Notes under the pieces: model-generated
Told to the model about the DNA's origin: nothing
Databases searched by the model: none
What the model saw: the letters and a program-made list of their open reading frames with translations, nothing else
Translations under genes and position numbers: made by a program
NCBI GenBank assembly: GCA_937922435.1
Contig: CAKZVT010000029.1
Span: forward strand, 62,001 to 126,000
DNA: 64,000 nt
Origin: an uncultured Prevotella sp.
GTDB taxonomy: Bacteria; Bacteroidota; Bacteroidia; Bacteroidales; Bacteroidaceae
Direction: 5' to 3'
Shown: one piece after another, positions 33,422 to 41,226 of the stretch
How the letters are laid out: every line of letters starts with the position of its first letter
Numbering within the stretch: position 1 is the stretch's first letter

Positions 33422-33429
33422 TATCTTTG
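33422..33429 (+). promoter_or_regulatory. -7 element before the HsdR_N-domain gene
   Basis: TATCTTTG, 40 bp before the ATG at 33469. It supports that start over an upstream in-frame ATG at 33358. Confidence 0.55.
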
Positions 33430-33468
33430 CCGACGCATAACGCACTTTCAGAATGCAAATTTAATAAA

Positions 33469-33918
33469 ATGTATCGATTAAACCTACCACAATACGAAAT
33501 AAAAATAACACAGCGACAAGGCAAGCCTTACATCCTCGACACGCTGCGCCGACGCTACGTCGCACTGACGCCGGAGGAATGGGTGCGCCAGCATTTCGTC
33601 CACTTCCTCACCGAACTGAAAGGCTATCCGCCGTCGCTGCTTGCCAACGAGGTGGAGCTTCGCGTGGGCGACAAGCGCCTGCGGTGCGACAGCGTGCTGT
33701 ACAACACAGCTGCGCAGCCCGTCATGCTCATTGAATACAAAGCCCCTACGGTGCAGCTTACGCAGCGCGTGTTCGACCAAATCACGGCGTACAATATGCT
33801 GCTGCACGTAGATTACCTCATCGTAAGCAACGGCCTGCAACACTATTGCTGCCGCATGGACTACGAGAACCACACGTACACCTTCCTGCGTGACATCCCT
33901 GAATATAACGAACTATAA
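33469..33918 (+). CDS. HsdR N-terminal domain (PD-(D/E)xK nuclease-like) protein
   Basis: 149 aa from MYRLNLPQYEIKI. Contains RRRYVALTPEEWVRQHFVHFL, NEVELRVGDKRLRCDSVLY and MLIEYKAPTV: the D...ExK pattern of the type I restriction HsdR N-terminal nuclease domain, here free-standing. Small single-domain versions are widespread in Bacteroidetes next to holA and are not part of restriction systems. Activity on DNA is possible but unproven. The next small gene starts 3 bp after it. Confidence 0.82.
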   Translation: MYRLNLPQYEIKITQRQGKPYILDTLRRRYVALTPEEWVRQHFVHFLTELKGYPPSLLANEVELRVGDKRLRCDSVLYNTAAQPVMLIEYKAPTVQLTQRVFDQITAYNMLLHVDYLIVSNGLQHYCCRMDYENHTYTFLRDIPEYNEL

Positions 33919-33921
33919 GCC

Positions 33922-34104
33922 ATGAAAAAGGAAACAAAGGCAAGAATACTTGCAACCATCATCCTGATGCCCATTTACGGGGCAATATGCTACGCCCTTT
34001 ACAGCCTCGACGTAATGTCGAAAGACAGCGCGATTGGCTGCTTCATAGCAATGGCAACCGTCGAACCAATCCTGTATCTAATCAAGAAAAGCAACCAAAG
34101 GTAG
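33922..34104 (+). CDS. Small two-helix membrane protein, function unknown
   Basis: 60 aa, MKKETKARILATIILMPIYGAICYALY... with two hydrophobic segments (8-28 and 37-54) and basic ends. It starts 3 bp after the HsdR_N gene and ends before a terminator, so the two form an operon. No family recognised. Confidence 0.65.
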   Translation: MKKETKARILATIILMPIYGAICYALYSLDVMSKDSAIGCFIAMATVEPILYLIKKSNQR

Positions 34105-34132
34105 CCCGTTTGACGGCTTACGCATAAATCAC

Positions 34133-34162
34133 AAAGCCCCGGCTTTCACAAGCCAGGGCTTT
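34133..34162. terminator. Terminator between convergent small genes
   Basis: AAAGCCC-C-GGCTT TCAC AAGCC-A-GGGCTTT, a 12-pair stem with one mismatch. Confidence 0.75.
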
Positions 34163-34247
34163 GATGTATTCCGAAGGATTGACCCTTCGGACATAATTCA
34201 ATATAGACATAAAAACTAAAAATACGTGTCCTGGCCGTAATGGCTTA

Positions 34248-34670
34248 TCAGTCGTACTTGTCAGAGTCTACCTCGCCGTAAATCAGGCGGTAGTCAACAA
34301 CGCCTTCCTCGTTGAAGTTGCAGCGAGCAACAAACTCCCCTGTCCCTTTGTCAAACCGTATTACGGAGTACTTCTCAATGCTGCCGTCGGCATTCGCCAC
34401 GACTATCGTGTTACCGTCCATGCGCCACGCGTCCCAGTCAAAATCGTAATCAGAGTTGCCGCCGTATATGTCTCCGTCGTCAAAAAACTGCACCCCGAGA
34501 GACCCGCTGGCTACCACTTCGCCGTCAAGGTAGTCCTCGTAATAATCCATAAAGAGGGTTTCGCCCTTCAGCAAACTGCCGTAATTGTCGTCATCGTCGT
34601 CAGAACAGGATGTAAGCAACACCGCTGGCAACAACGCCATGCAGAAAAACATCAAAAGCTTTTTCATCAC
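34248..34670 (-). CDS. Small acidic lipoprotein
   Basis: 140 aa. Signal peptide MMKKLLMFFCMALLPAVLLTSC with Cys about 22, followed by SDDDDD, the acidic run that marks Bacteroidetes surface lipoproteins. The body is short beta strands (GVQFFDDGDIYGGNSDYDFDWDAWRMDG, FVARCNFNEEGVVDYRLIYGE), lipocalin-like in pattern. Function unknown. It starts 55 bases after the end of the structured RNA at 34725-35013. The lipoprotein at 59949 has the same signal type and the same kind of upstream RNA. Confidence 0.8.
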   Translation of the reverse strand: MMKKLLMFFCMALLPAVLLTSCSDDDDDNYGSLLKGETLFMDYYEDYLDGEVVASGSLGVQFFDDGDIYGGNSDYDFDWDAWRMDGNTIVVANADGSIEKYSVIRFDKGTGEFVARCNFNEEGVVDYRLIYGEVDSDKYD

Positions 34671-34724
34671 TTAGAATATGTTTCATGTGCCTATAAACTC
34701 CCCGATTCGGCCATTAAACATTTA

Positions 34725-35013
34725 AAAACGAAAAGACGTGGGAGTCTCTACTTCTCGCTTATCCCACGGTCAGGCTCTCGCATTGCCTATGCACAAGGAT
34801 AAGCAACCGCAGTTAGCCCACGCCGTGAGATATTATACTTTATCTTCCTGCCATTCACGCAGGAAGAAGCATAATACACCCAACGTGGACGCTCCCGGTG
34901 CCGCATCTTCTTGTACATAGTCCAATTTGCGAGATTTGACCGTAGAAGACAACGTCCGTAAACGTCCTTTACCTGTAAATGTCGACCCACAAGCCCTTGC
35001 GGACTAACTGAAT
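34725..35013 (-). ncRNA. Structured RNA candidate 1, upstream of the acidic lipoprotein
   Basis: Starts after TATATTTG (minus, 35019-35026) and ends in CGTGGGA...TCCCACG (34737-34768) plus TCTTTTCGTTTTT. Internal helices include a long hairpin at about 34829-34874 (CTTCCTGC/GCAGGAAG). It shares ordered blocks with 59565-59875: TCGCAA (34927-34932), TGGGTGTAT (34874-34882), CACGGCGTGGGCT (34815-34827), GGCAATGCGA (34778-34787) and the terminal GTGGGA hairpin, with spacings 44/46/27/9 here against 41/64/26/10. Not tmRNA, RNase P or SRP by motif. It may be a leader with conditional termination or a free RNA. Confidence 0.72.
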
Positions 35014-35018
35014 CGGTG

Positions 35019-35026
35019 CAAATATA
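35019..35026 (-). promoter_or_regulatory. -7 element of structured RNA 1
   Basis: TATATTTG on the minus strand; the -33 element is weak. Confidence 0.55.
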
Positions 35027-35122
35027 GCGAAAATAGTACAAATACGAAAATTTATTTCACTATTTACAAGTACATTTTACATGTACAACAAAAAAGCATT
35101 ACATGGCAAGAATGCAAATCAT

Positions 35123-35208
35123 TGACAATCAGCAGCTTGGCAATACGTCATGTTTTACCTTGCAAAAAGTGGTCTTTCAGACGGCAAAAGACGGCATATT
35201 GGAATGCA
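35123..35208. repeat. 86-bp direct repeat copy 1 (includes array 8)
   Basis: Matches 36662-36747 with six mismatches. It ends in AAAGGC-type units (35165-35225). Each copy lies 110-185 bp upstream of a structured RNA. Confidence 0.8.
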
Positions 35209-35389
35209 ATATGGCATCTTTTGACAAACAACAACATCTTGAATGGCAAACCAGCTTAACCCTCCCGAAGTGAAGAAGATTAAAATGACAGGAATTACAA
35301 AGGCCCGACTTGTGAAAGCCGGGCCTTTGATGTATCATCAGGCCATGCCGTGAGGCATGGCGTATATCGCCATACAACGATTGAATTTG

Positions 35390-36115
35390 TCAGAAATTAT
35401 AACCGATACCAAGCATCCAATTGCTATTCTTTACCGACAAGTCTCTTAACTGGTCACGGTATTCACGGCTTACTTCTATGCTGTTTGTAAGGCCAAATTC
35501 ATACGCAAAGCCCACGTAATAATGCTTGGCGAACGTAAATCCTGCACCAACCTGCAAGCCGCAGTCAAACCGATTGAACTTAATATCCTCCAAATCGTCG
35601 CCGAAAAAGTCATACGAATACCTATCTGTGTTATACTCATCCCAAGTTTCAATCTTACATTTTCCGCCTACTCCATACGCGAAATAAGGACCAAAGTTAA
35701 CTTGCAATTGCACCACGTCACCAAAATCGCAGCGATAAGACAACAACACAGGAATTTGCAGATACAATGGGCTGCCCTTAATTTCATAACCACCCTTAGA
35801 ATAACCGTTATATATTATATGTTCGTATCTTGCTCCTTTGCTTTGCAGATAGAGTCCAGACTGCACGTAAAGGCTCTTTACTATTGGTATGTCTGCCACC
35901 ACGCCTACATGGAATGCCGTGCGACTGCTGATTTGAAATTCTCTGTGATTAGCCTCTGCAGACACATGTGTGAAGTTCAATCCTGCGCGGATGCCGAACG
36001 TAACGCCACGGTCGGTCTTTTCTGTTGAGAAAAACACGGGTGAATTACCACTATTTTGAGCCGACACTACCAACGTTTCCATAGCAAGAACGGCCATAAA
36101 CAAAAATTTCTTCAT
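35390..36115 (-). CDS. PorT-family outer membrane beta-barrel protein
   Basis: 241 aa. Signal peptide MKKFLFMAVLAMETLVVSAQ. Alternating barrel strands typical of Bacteroidetes 'outer membrane beta-barrel' proteins: GVTFGIRAGLNFTHV, FHVGVVADIPIVKSLYVQSGLYLQSKGA, LQIPVLLSYRC, GLQVGAGFTFAKHYYVGFAYEFGL, ending in GIGYNF. Role unknown. A promoter lies at 36164-36194, and the structured RNA candidate 3 ends just beyond it. Confidence 0.85.
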   Translation of the reverse strand: MKKFLFMAVLAMETLVVSAQNSGNSPVFFSTEKTDRGVTFGIRAGLNFTHVSAEANHREFQISSRTAFHVGVVADIPIVKSLYVQSGLYLQSKGARYEHIIYNGYSKGGYEIKGSPLYLQIPVLLSYRCDFGDVVQLQVNFGPYFAYGVGGKCKIETWDEYNTDRYSYDFFGDDLEDIKFNRFDCGLQVGAGFTFAKHYYVGFAYEFGLTNSIEVSREYRDQLRDLSVKNSNWMLGIGYNF

Positions 36116-36163
36116 ACACTATATGAACTCTTTTTTTATGCGCACCGCCGGTTCCATGCGATG

Positions 36164-36194
36164 CAAGTTTACAATAAAATTCAGCATTCTCAAA
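36164..36194 (-). promoter_or_regulatory. Promoter of the PorT-family gene
   Basis: Minus-strand TTTG (36191-36194), 19 bp, TAAACTTG (36164-36171). It follows immediately on the end of RNA candidate 3. Confidence 0.6.
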
Positions 36195-36199
36195 ATCAA

Positions 36200-36477
36200 A
36201 AAGGCAATACGTAAAAGGCGTGGAACCGTCCTTTACGCCCACTGAGGTTCTGGAATACCTAACAACGCCTAAAGTCAGTCCACGCCATGCAGCGTGAACG
36301 TATAACTTCATTCTATCGCGTTGTTTTGAAATTTTCCAGATTTCAGAGGGCAATGAATAAAAGCTAACGCTCTTTTATGTAAAATCTCTCTATGTCATTT
36401 ATATTCTATCGTTCTTGTATCATAGGCTTTTCATTTGAAAATCAACACTTAAATCATATGCAGAAATAAAATCTCCG
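36200..36477 (-). ncRNA. Structured RNA candidate 3 (divergent), upstream of the PorT-family gene
   Basis: Starts after TATCTTTG (minus, 36483-36490). Its 3' part holds GGCGTGGACT (36277-36286), a shortened middle (AGGT...ACCT stem), GTGGGCG and TTCCACGCCTTTTACG, which parallel CACGGCGTGGGCT, GTGGGA and TTCCCACGCTTTTGCG of candidate 2. An outer GGCGTGGA/TCCACGCC helix is perfect. The 5' half is AT-rich and poorly conserved. Relationship is likely but weaker than between candidates 1 and 2. Confidence 0.5.
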
Positions 36478-36661
36478 CGATGCAAAGATACAAGTTTATC
36501 TTCAAATTTATACACACTTTCTGCATTTTTCACAAAGTATTCTCTTCATTTTTCATTGATATAAAACTAACTTTGACGTTCTTTTCAACATACAGACACA
36601 TTGCACAGGAGCACATCGAACAGCCACAATATCAGGCGTTGCAGGCGTTTGCCCAACTCAC

Positions 36662-36790
36662 TGACAATCAGCAGCTTGGCAATACGCCATGTTTTACATT
36701 GCAAAACATGGCCTTTCAGACGGCAAAAGGCGGCATATTGGAATGCAAAAGGCGGCAAATCGCAATGCAATTTGCCGCCTTTTGCAAAAC
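36662..36790. repeat. 86-bp direct repeat copy 2 with AAAGGC/GCCTTT array 9
   Basis: 36662-36747 matches 35123-35208. The array continues with AAAAGGCGGCAAATCGC and TTTGCCGCCTTTTGC to 36790, ending 25 bp from the DnaJ gene stop. Confidence 0.8.
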
Positions 36791-36814
36791 CGGCGATGAC
36801 CTGCCGCATGCAGA

Positions 36815-37630
36815 CTACATTCCCCTTGCCTTGTAGATGCGTTCTTTTGCCTCGTTGATTTCCTGGAATTTCTTTTCCGCCGCGCGGCGTATGTCGTCGC
36901 CGAGGGCGGCCACGCGGTCGGGATGATGCTGCAAGGCGAGCTTGCGGTAGGCGCGACGCACTTCGTCGTCGGTCGCGTCGGACTTCACGCCGAGCACTGC
37001 GTAGGCGTCGTCGAGCGTGCCTCCGGTGAGCTTGAGCATCGAGTCAAGGTCGGCGTCGGCCATGCCCATGCAGCGCGAAACGTCCCTCAGGGCGTCCACT
37101 TCGCTGCCCGGCACGCTGCCGTCGGCCTGCGCCAGCATCACGAGGAAGTTAAGCAACTGCAGCCTTTGGGAATAATCCATATTGGCGGCGATTTGCGCGC
37201 AACTCTCGCGTATTACGTTCTTGAACGCCCCTGGGCGGCCTGCCTCCATGCGCTTCTGCTCGTCGAAGAGGCGCAGCAGTATCGCGTTGCCCTGCTCCAC
37301 GGCGGCTTCGCCGAAGTTCTGGCGCAGGAAACGGCGCACAAACTCCATTTCGGAGTGCATCACGCGGCCGTCGGCCCTGATGATGTATGAGGCCAGCACG
37401 AGCAGCGAAAACAGGAAACTATTGCGCTGCCCCTCGTAATACTGCCGCCTGCGAGCCTCCTCCCATGCGTCGCCGCCTCCCATGAAGCCGTCCGCCTTGC
37501 GGTCTTCACCCGTGTTGACGGCCTTCAGTCCGTAATCAAACAACGCACCCAAGGCCACTCCGGCCAGTGCTCCCAACGCGCCACCCGACATGAAGCCGAG
37601 TATGCCGCCTATCCATTTACCTGCTGACAT
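36815..37630 (-). CDS. TerB/DnaJ-domain membrane protein (DjlA-like)
   Basis: 271 aa from MSAGKWIGGILGFMSGGALGALAGVALGALFDYG, a glycine-zipper membrane segment. Middle TerB-like helical domain (about 70-185: LLVLASYIIRADGRVMHSEMEFVRRFL). C-terminal J domain (about 205-271) with YRKLALQHHPDRV holding the HPD that stimulates DnaK. Organised as in E. coli DjlA, a membrane co-chaperone. The longer frame to 37696 runs into a word repeat; the Met at 37630 is chosen. Confidence 0.88.
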   Translation of the reverse strand: MSAGKWIGGILGFMSGGALGALAGVALGALFDYGLKAVNTGEDRKADGFMGGGDAWEEARRRQYYEGQRNSFLFSLLVLASYIIRADGRVMHSEMEFVRRFLRQNFGEAAVEQGNAILLRLFDEQKRMEAGRPGAFKNVIRESCAQIAANMDYSQRLQLLNFLVMLAQADGSVPGSEVDALRDVSRCMGMADADLDSMLKLTGGTLDDAYAVLGVKSDATDDEVRRAYRKLALQHHPDRVAALGDDIRRAAEKKFQEINEAKERIYKARGM

Positions 37631-37632
37631 AT

Positions 37633-37672
37633 TATTCTTTAGTTGACAAGTTACGAGTGACGAGCAGACAAG
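37633..37672. repeat. Single-arm word repeat (GACAAG/GACGAG words)
   Basis: GTTGACAAGTTACGAGTGACGAGCAGACAAGG just upstream of the DjlA-like start. The same words form the hairpin at 45936-46106. Confidence 0.5.
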
Positions 37673-37715
37673 GAGATGCCATCTATATGCCGTCACGTGC
37701 TGATTTTACGAATAC

Positions 37716-37751
37716 AAAAATAACGCCATTGCCGCAAACAATGGCGTTATT
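37716..37751 (-). terminator. Terminator after the DprA-like gene
   Basis: AATAACGCCATTG / CAATGGCGTTATT, 13 bp, loop CCGCAAA, with T residues following on the minus strand. Confidence 0.8.
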
Positions 37752-37800
37752 CAACGTGCTTTACCTTTAATTAACAGAAAATAAAGCACTTAAAGCATAT

Positions 37801-37838
37801 CAAGCCCTTTCCCTTCGGGAGGGTTGGGGTGGGTGTTC
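37801..37838 (+). repeat. TTCG hairpin / G-rich repeat, copy g
   Basis: CCCTTTCCCTTCGGGAGGG then TTGGGGTGGG, touching the 3' end of the DprA-like gene. Confidence 0.75.
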
Positions 37839-38787
37839 ACCACGCCTCTAACGCCTCTTCCACACCCTTTACGAGCATGGACAGCTCGGCCGCGAGCAGC
37901 CTTACGGTCTGCACGCGCAGCTTTCCGCCGCTGTATTCCTTCCTCTGCGTGATGGCAAGCAGCGGCGCACCGCCTTCCGTTGAAACGCCGAACGTAACGT
38001 CGCCGCTAAGCGAACGCACCATAAGTCCCGGCGGAACAGCCTCGCCAGAAGGCAGTCTGCCGTCCAAAAGGCGGATGGCTGCAAGAAACTCGGCCAGCTC
38101 CTTGCGGTCGAAAAACAGTTTTTCACGCTCATATCCGCCGCCTGCGGCCTGCACGCTGTGCGTGACTTTTAGGTACGTCTCCGCCCCACTATCGATAAAA
38201 TCAAGGTAGAGCGTGCCACGTTTCAGCCTCAACGCCCTGCTCCATTGGCCTGGATTACCCTGCTTCGGCTCTTCCCTTGCCGGCTCTGCACCCGCCTTTT
38301 CCTGCATGTTCAGCCACGGCTGACCGTTCTCCAGATACTCCACGTTGTCAAAACCGGCCAGCGCACGCTCCAGCTTTCCGCCCTTCGTGCAATAACCTAC
38401 GACCGTTTTCTGCGCCAAAGAGAGCATCAGCACGTTCCTGTCGAACGCCGAACGTGCCGTCACACTGTGCACGCTCCCGTCGCAATGGGTCACTATGAGC
38501 AGCCTGCTTTCGCTCAAAGCGGTGCGCACGTCGTCGCCCCAACGGTCAGGCATCGCCTCCGCCAGACAGAGGATTGCAGGTATTCCGCGCTGCAAAAGAG
38601 TGGTGAACACGGCGCGCTCCATTGGCGACTGGTTGCCGCACATCACGCAGTCACGCTCCGCCGAGAGGCCGAGCATCCACTTGCCTACAAGGTATTCCAG
38701 CCCGTCGGGTGTCTTCCGCGAGCACACAAAGGCCGTTTTCTCGCGCTGCAAAAGCGCCTCGTTGCCAAGTTTTGACAGTATTTTCAT
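37837..38787 (-). CDS. DprA/SLOG-like Rossmann protein with PUR-like C-terminus
   Basis: 316 aa. The N-terminal half (1-140) has a Rossmann pattern like DprA/SLOG proteins: KTAFVCSRKTPDGLEYLVGKWMLGLSAER, GNQSPMERAVFTTLLQRGIPAILCLAEAMPDRW. The C-terminal part (190-245: RGTLYLDFIDSGAETYLKVTHSVQ ... REKLFFDRKELAEFLAAI) resembles PUR-alpha-like nucleic acid-binding repeats. This would suit a DNA-processing or nucleotide-sensing role, but it is not a canonical dprA. Last gene in the rlmN-pdxA direction. Confidence 0.6.
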   Translation of the reverse strand: MKILSKLGNEALLQREKTAFVCSRKTPDGLEYLVGKWMLGLSAERDCVMCGNQSPMERAVFTTLLQRGIPAILCLAEAMPDRWGDDVRTALSESRLLIVTHCDGSVHSVTARSAFDRNVLMLSLAQKTVVGYCTKGGKLERALAGFDNVEYLENGQPWLNMQEKAGAEPAREEPKQGNPGQWSRALRLKRGTLYLDFIDSGAETYLKVTHSVQAAGGGYEREKLFFDRKELAEFLAAIRLLDGRLPSGEAVPPGLMVRSLSGDVTFGVSTEGGAPLLAITQRKEYSGGKLRVQTVRLLAAELSMLVKGVEEALEAW

Positions 38788-38903
38788 AAATCAAGAATTA
38801 AGAAACGCATGGATTATAACAGTCGGCAAAGCGCATGGCAAAAGTCATTTTACAACCCGTTGTAAAACAAGCTGTTACGCAAAGCCGCGCTTTGCTGCTG
38901 CGG

Positions 38904-39896
38904 TCACGTCCTTTTCCTCTCCATCTTGATTAGCAGCAGCCCTATGGCAGTCCATACAAGCTCGCGCAGGCGCACTATAAGGGCAACGAAGATGCCTGCC
39001 CCTGCCGTGAGCGACAGACCTGCGGCCGACATGACGAAGCCGCCCTCGCGGCCGCCCAACTGCAATGGGAGGAAAAACAGGAGATTGGCAAACAGGCTGG
39101 TGAAGGCGAGTATTAACACGCATTGGGCAAACGTTGCGCTGACTCCCGGCAAGACCAATAGGATGAACATTATCTCAAGAGCCGAGCAGAAACGACATGA
39201 CAGCTCAAGCAGAACGGCGGCAACGAACGTCTTGGGGTTCTGTCCGTGCAGGGCGGCAATCTGGCTGTCGATGGTTGCCAGTTGCTCCTTGTGTTTCTCG
39301 ATAAAGCGGCTTGCCCTCCGCTTCAGGCCGGGAATATGGCGCGCCAGGCGCATAAGCCTTGCAGCCATGCCGTCGCGGTAGCCTTTCAGGAAGAACCATA
39401 CGCCCAGCGAGCAGAACGCTCCGGCAGCGACGAGCAGTACTCCCGTGAAGACACTAAGCGGCTGCGTAAGCAAATAGAGCAGGATGGACAACAGCCAGAA
39501 TATGAAGTGGCTGAAGATGTGGGTCATGGCATAGAGTATGACTGACGACGTAGCACGCTCCGTTCCGATTTTAGGCTTCAAGACCATGACGCGGTAAGGC
39601 TCTCCGCCCATAAGTCCGCAAGGCGTAGCATAGTTGAGGGCGAAGCCCGACACAGTGATTTTGTATAGCCAGAAGAAGTTTATGCCGTCCTTGCCGCTAC
39701 GGCCGCTGCGTATTATTATGTACCACGCTGCGGTGTTGAACATGTAGAGCAGCGCCCACAGCGCAAGCACGGCGACAAACCAGTAGCCCGTGCTTCTGAC
39801 CCCAGTCACGGCCTCGCGCCAGTCAAGCTGTGTAAGCATGGCTGCAAGTACGACCACGCCGAACAGGAAGAACATGTTTTGATACTTCTTCTTCAT
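38904..39896 (-). CDS. Flippase-like integral membrane protein (UPF0104/LPG_synthase_TM)
   Basis: 330 aa, eight or so membrane helices. Diagnostic ALNYATPCGLMGGEPYRVMVLK (about 82-103) and LPLQLGGREGGFVMSAAGLSL (about 276-296), as in AglD/MprF flippase-domain proteins. Likely moves a lipid or polyprenyl-linked substrate; identity unknown. Follows pdxA across a word-repeat hairpin. Confidence 0.82.
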   Translation of the reverse strand: MKKKYQNMFFLFGVVVLAAMLTQLDWREAVTGVRSTGYWFVAVLALWALLYMFNTAAWYIIIRSGRSGKDGINFFWLYKITVSGFALNYATPCGLMGGEPYRVMVLKPKIGTERATSSVILYAMTHIFSHFIFWLLSILLYLLTQPLSVFTGVLLVAAGAFCSLGVWFFLKGYRDGMAARLMRLARHIPGLKRRASRFIEKHKEQLATIDSQIAALHGQNPKTFVAAVLLELSCRFCSALEIMFILLVLPGVSATFAQCVLILAFTSLFANLLFFLPLQLGGREGGFVMSAAGLSLTAGAGIFVALIVRLRELVWTAIGLLLIKMERKRT

Positions 39897-39912
39897 TGGA
39901 TGATTGGGGTAT

Positions 39913-40022
39913 TAGAAGTTGAGGATTGAGAATGCGGAGGTGAGGATTATGACTGCCTTATAAGCTTTCATGTGTCAAAGGCAATCATAATTCTCACCTA
40001 TAATTCCCAATATTCAATCCTC
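39913..40022. repeat. Word-repeat hairpin (GAGGATTGAGAAT words)
   Basis: Left arm AGTTGAGGATTGAGAATGCG... and right arm ...ATTCAATCCTCAACT, imperfect, with inner ATGACTGCC/GGCAATCAT. The right arm reaches the pdxA stop codon. Confidence 0.65.
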
Positions 40023-41133
40023 AACTCTTCTCGTTCTTTTCGTTTTTCTTAGGTATGTTGAACCGCGTTTTCTCGCTGTCGTCGCGCTTCTCATGATACA
40101 GTTTGGCCAGCGGACGCGCAAGCGGCTCATCGTATGCGGCACGGTTGCGGAACACGTCGATGGCCGTGTAGACGGCCTGACGGAACGAAGCCTCGTCGGC
40201 CATGTTCTTGCCTGCAATGTCGTATGCCGTGCCATGGTCGGGAGAGGTGCGCACAAGCGGAAGCCCAGCAGTGAAGTTGACTCCGCAACCACGGTCAAGC
40301 GCCTTGAATGGGGCGAGACCCTGGTCGTGATACATGGCGAGCACGCCGTCAAACGCTTCATAAGAGCCTCGTGCGAAAAAGCCGTCGGCGGCGTATGGGC
40401 CAAAGGCATACACGCCACTGTCAGACAGTTCTTTGACTGCCGGGGCGATGATGTCACGCTCCTCTGTGCCGAGCAGGCCCTCGTCACCAGAGTGCGGATT
40501 AAGAGCCAGCACGGCGATGCGTGGGTTGGAGATGCGGAAGTCGCGCTTCAACGACTCGTTGAATATGCGTGCTTTCTCAATGATGCGCTCCTTGGTTATG
40601 GCCTGCGGCACATCCTTAAGCGGCATATGGGTGGTGACAAGAGCTACACGCATGCTCTCATCGAGCAGGAGCATGAGCGACTTTGCACCGCCGCCAACAC
40701 GCTGTTCAAGGTATTCGGTGTGTCCGCAGAAGCTAAATCCTTCGCCCTGTATGTTGTTTTTGTTGATTGGAGCAGTCACAAGCACGTCGAACAAACCCTT
40801 TCTGTAATCGTCAACAGCACGCTCAAGCGCTTTGAACGCAGCCGTACCGGCATCTCTTGAAGGGTTGCCCAGCTCCACCTTGACTTCCTGCTCGAAGGTG
40901 GTAAGCAGGTTCAGCTTGCCAGGATGAGCGTCTTCGGCCGAGTTTATGATTGTGAAATTGGCCTGTATGCCGAGGGCGTTGCGGTGGTATGCGGCCACTT
41001 TAGGCGAGCCGTAAACGATAGGCGTGCACAGTTCGAGCATGGCAGGCTCGGCGAATGTCTTGAATATAACTTCATATCCTATGCCGTTAGTGTCTCCGTG
41101 GGTTATCGCTACCCGTATTCTTTTGTCTTCCAT
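40021..41133 (-). CDS. pdxA: 4-hydroxythreonine-4-phosphate dehydrogenase
   Basis: 370 aa. Family blocks AITHGDTNGIGYEVIFKTF (9-27), VTAPINKNNIQ, FCGHTEYLEQR, LTTHMPLK-like LVTTHMPLKDVP, LNPHSGDEGLLGTEE, MYHDQGLAPFKAL and GLPLVRTSPDHGTAYDIAGK are all present, including the metal-binding His residues. Oxidises 4-phosphohydroxy-threonine in the DXP-dependent vitamin B6 pathway. The lysine-rich tail is specific to this lineage. It follows DUF4837 and rlmN. Confidence 0.94.
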   Translation of the reverse strand: MEDKRIRVAITHGDTNGIGYEVIFKTFAEPAMLELCTPIVYGSPKVAAYHRNALGIQANFTIINSAEDAHPGKLNLLTTFEQEVKVELGNPSRDAGTAAFKALERAVDDYRKGLFDVLVTAPINKNNIQGEGFSFCGHTEYLEQRVGGGAKSLMLLLDESMRVALVTTHMPLKDVPQAITKERIIEKARIFNESLKRDFRISNPRIAVLALNPHSGDEGLLGTEERDIIAPAVKELSDSGVYAFGPYAADGFFARGSYEAFDGVLAMYHDQGLAPFKALDRGCGVNFTAGLPLVRTSPDHGTAYDIAGKNMADEASFRQAVYTAIDVFRNRAAYDEPLARPLAKLYHEKRDDSEKTRFNIPKKNEKNEKS

Positions 41134-41226
41134 AATGCTTTGTTGTTATGTTGTTCCTTCAAGGATTGGAAGGCATTAGCGGCTTGCCCCTGCCCTTCCA
41201 TACTTGATTATATTAATCCTTAACTC

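Noticed and set aside
33358..33468. Earlier start of the HsdR_N-domain gene
   Set aside because: The promoter -7 element TATCTTTG at 33422-33429 lies inside that extension, so translation must start downstream at 33469.
33469..33918. Remnant of a type I restriction system
   Set aside because: Only an HsdR N-terminal-like domain is present, with no hsdM, hsdS or helicase part. The gene is full-length for the small stand-alone family next to holA.
34725..35013. tmRNA, RNase P RNA or SRP RNA
   Set aside because: No tag ORF ending in Ala-Ala or tRNA-like ends, no GAGGAAAGUC-type RNase P core and no SRP Alu/S-domain motif could be found. The existence of a second copy at 59565 also argues against a single-copy housekeeping RNA.
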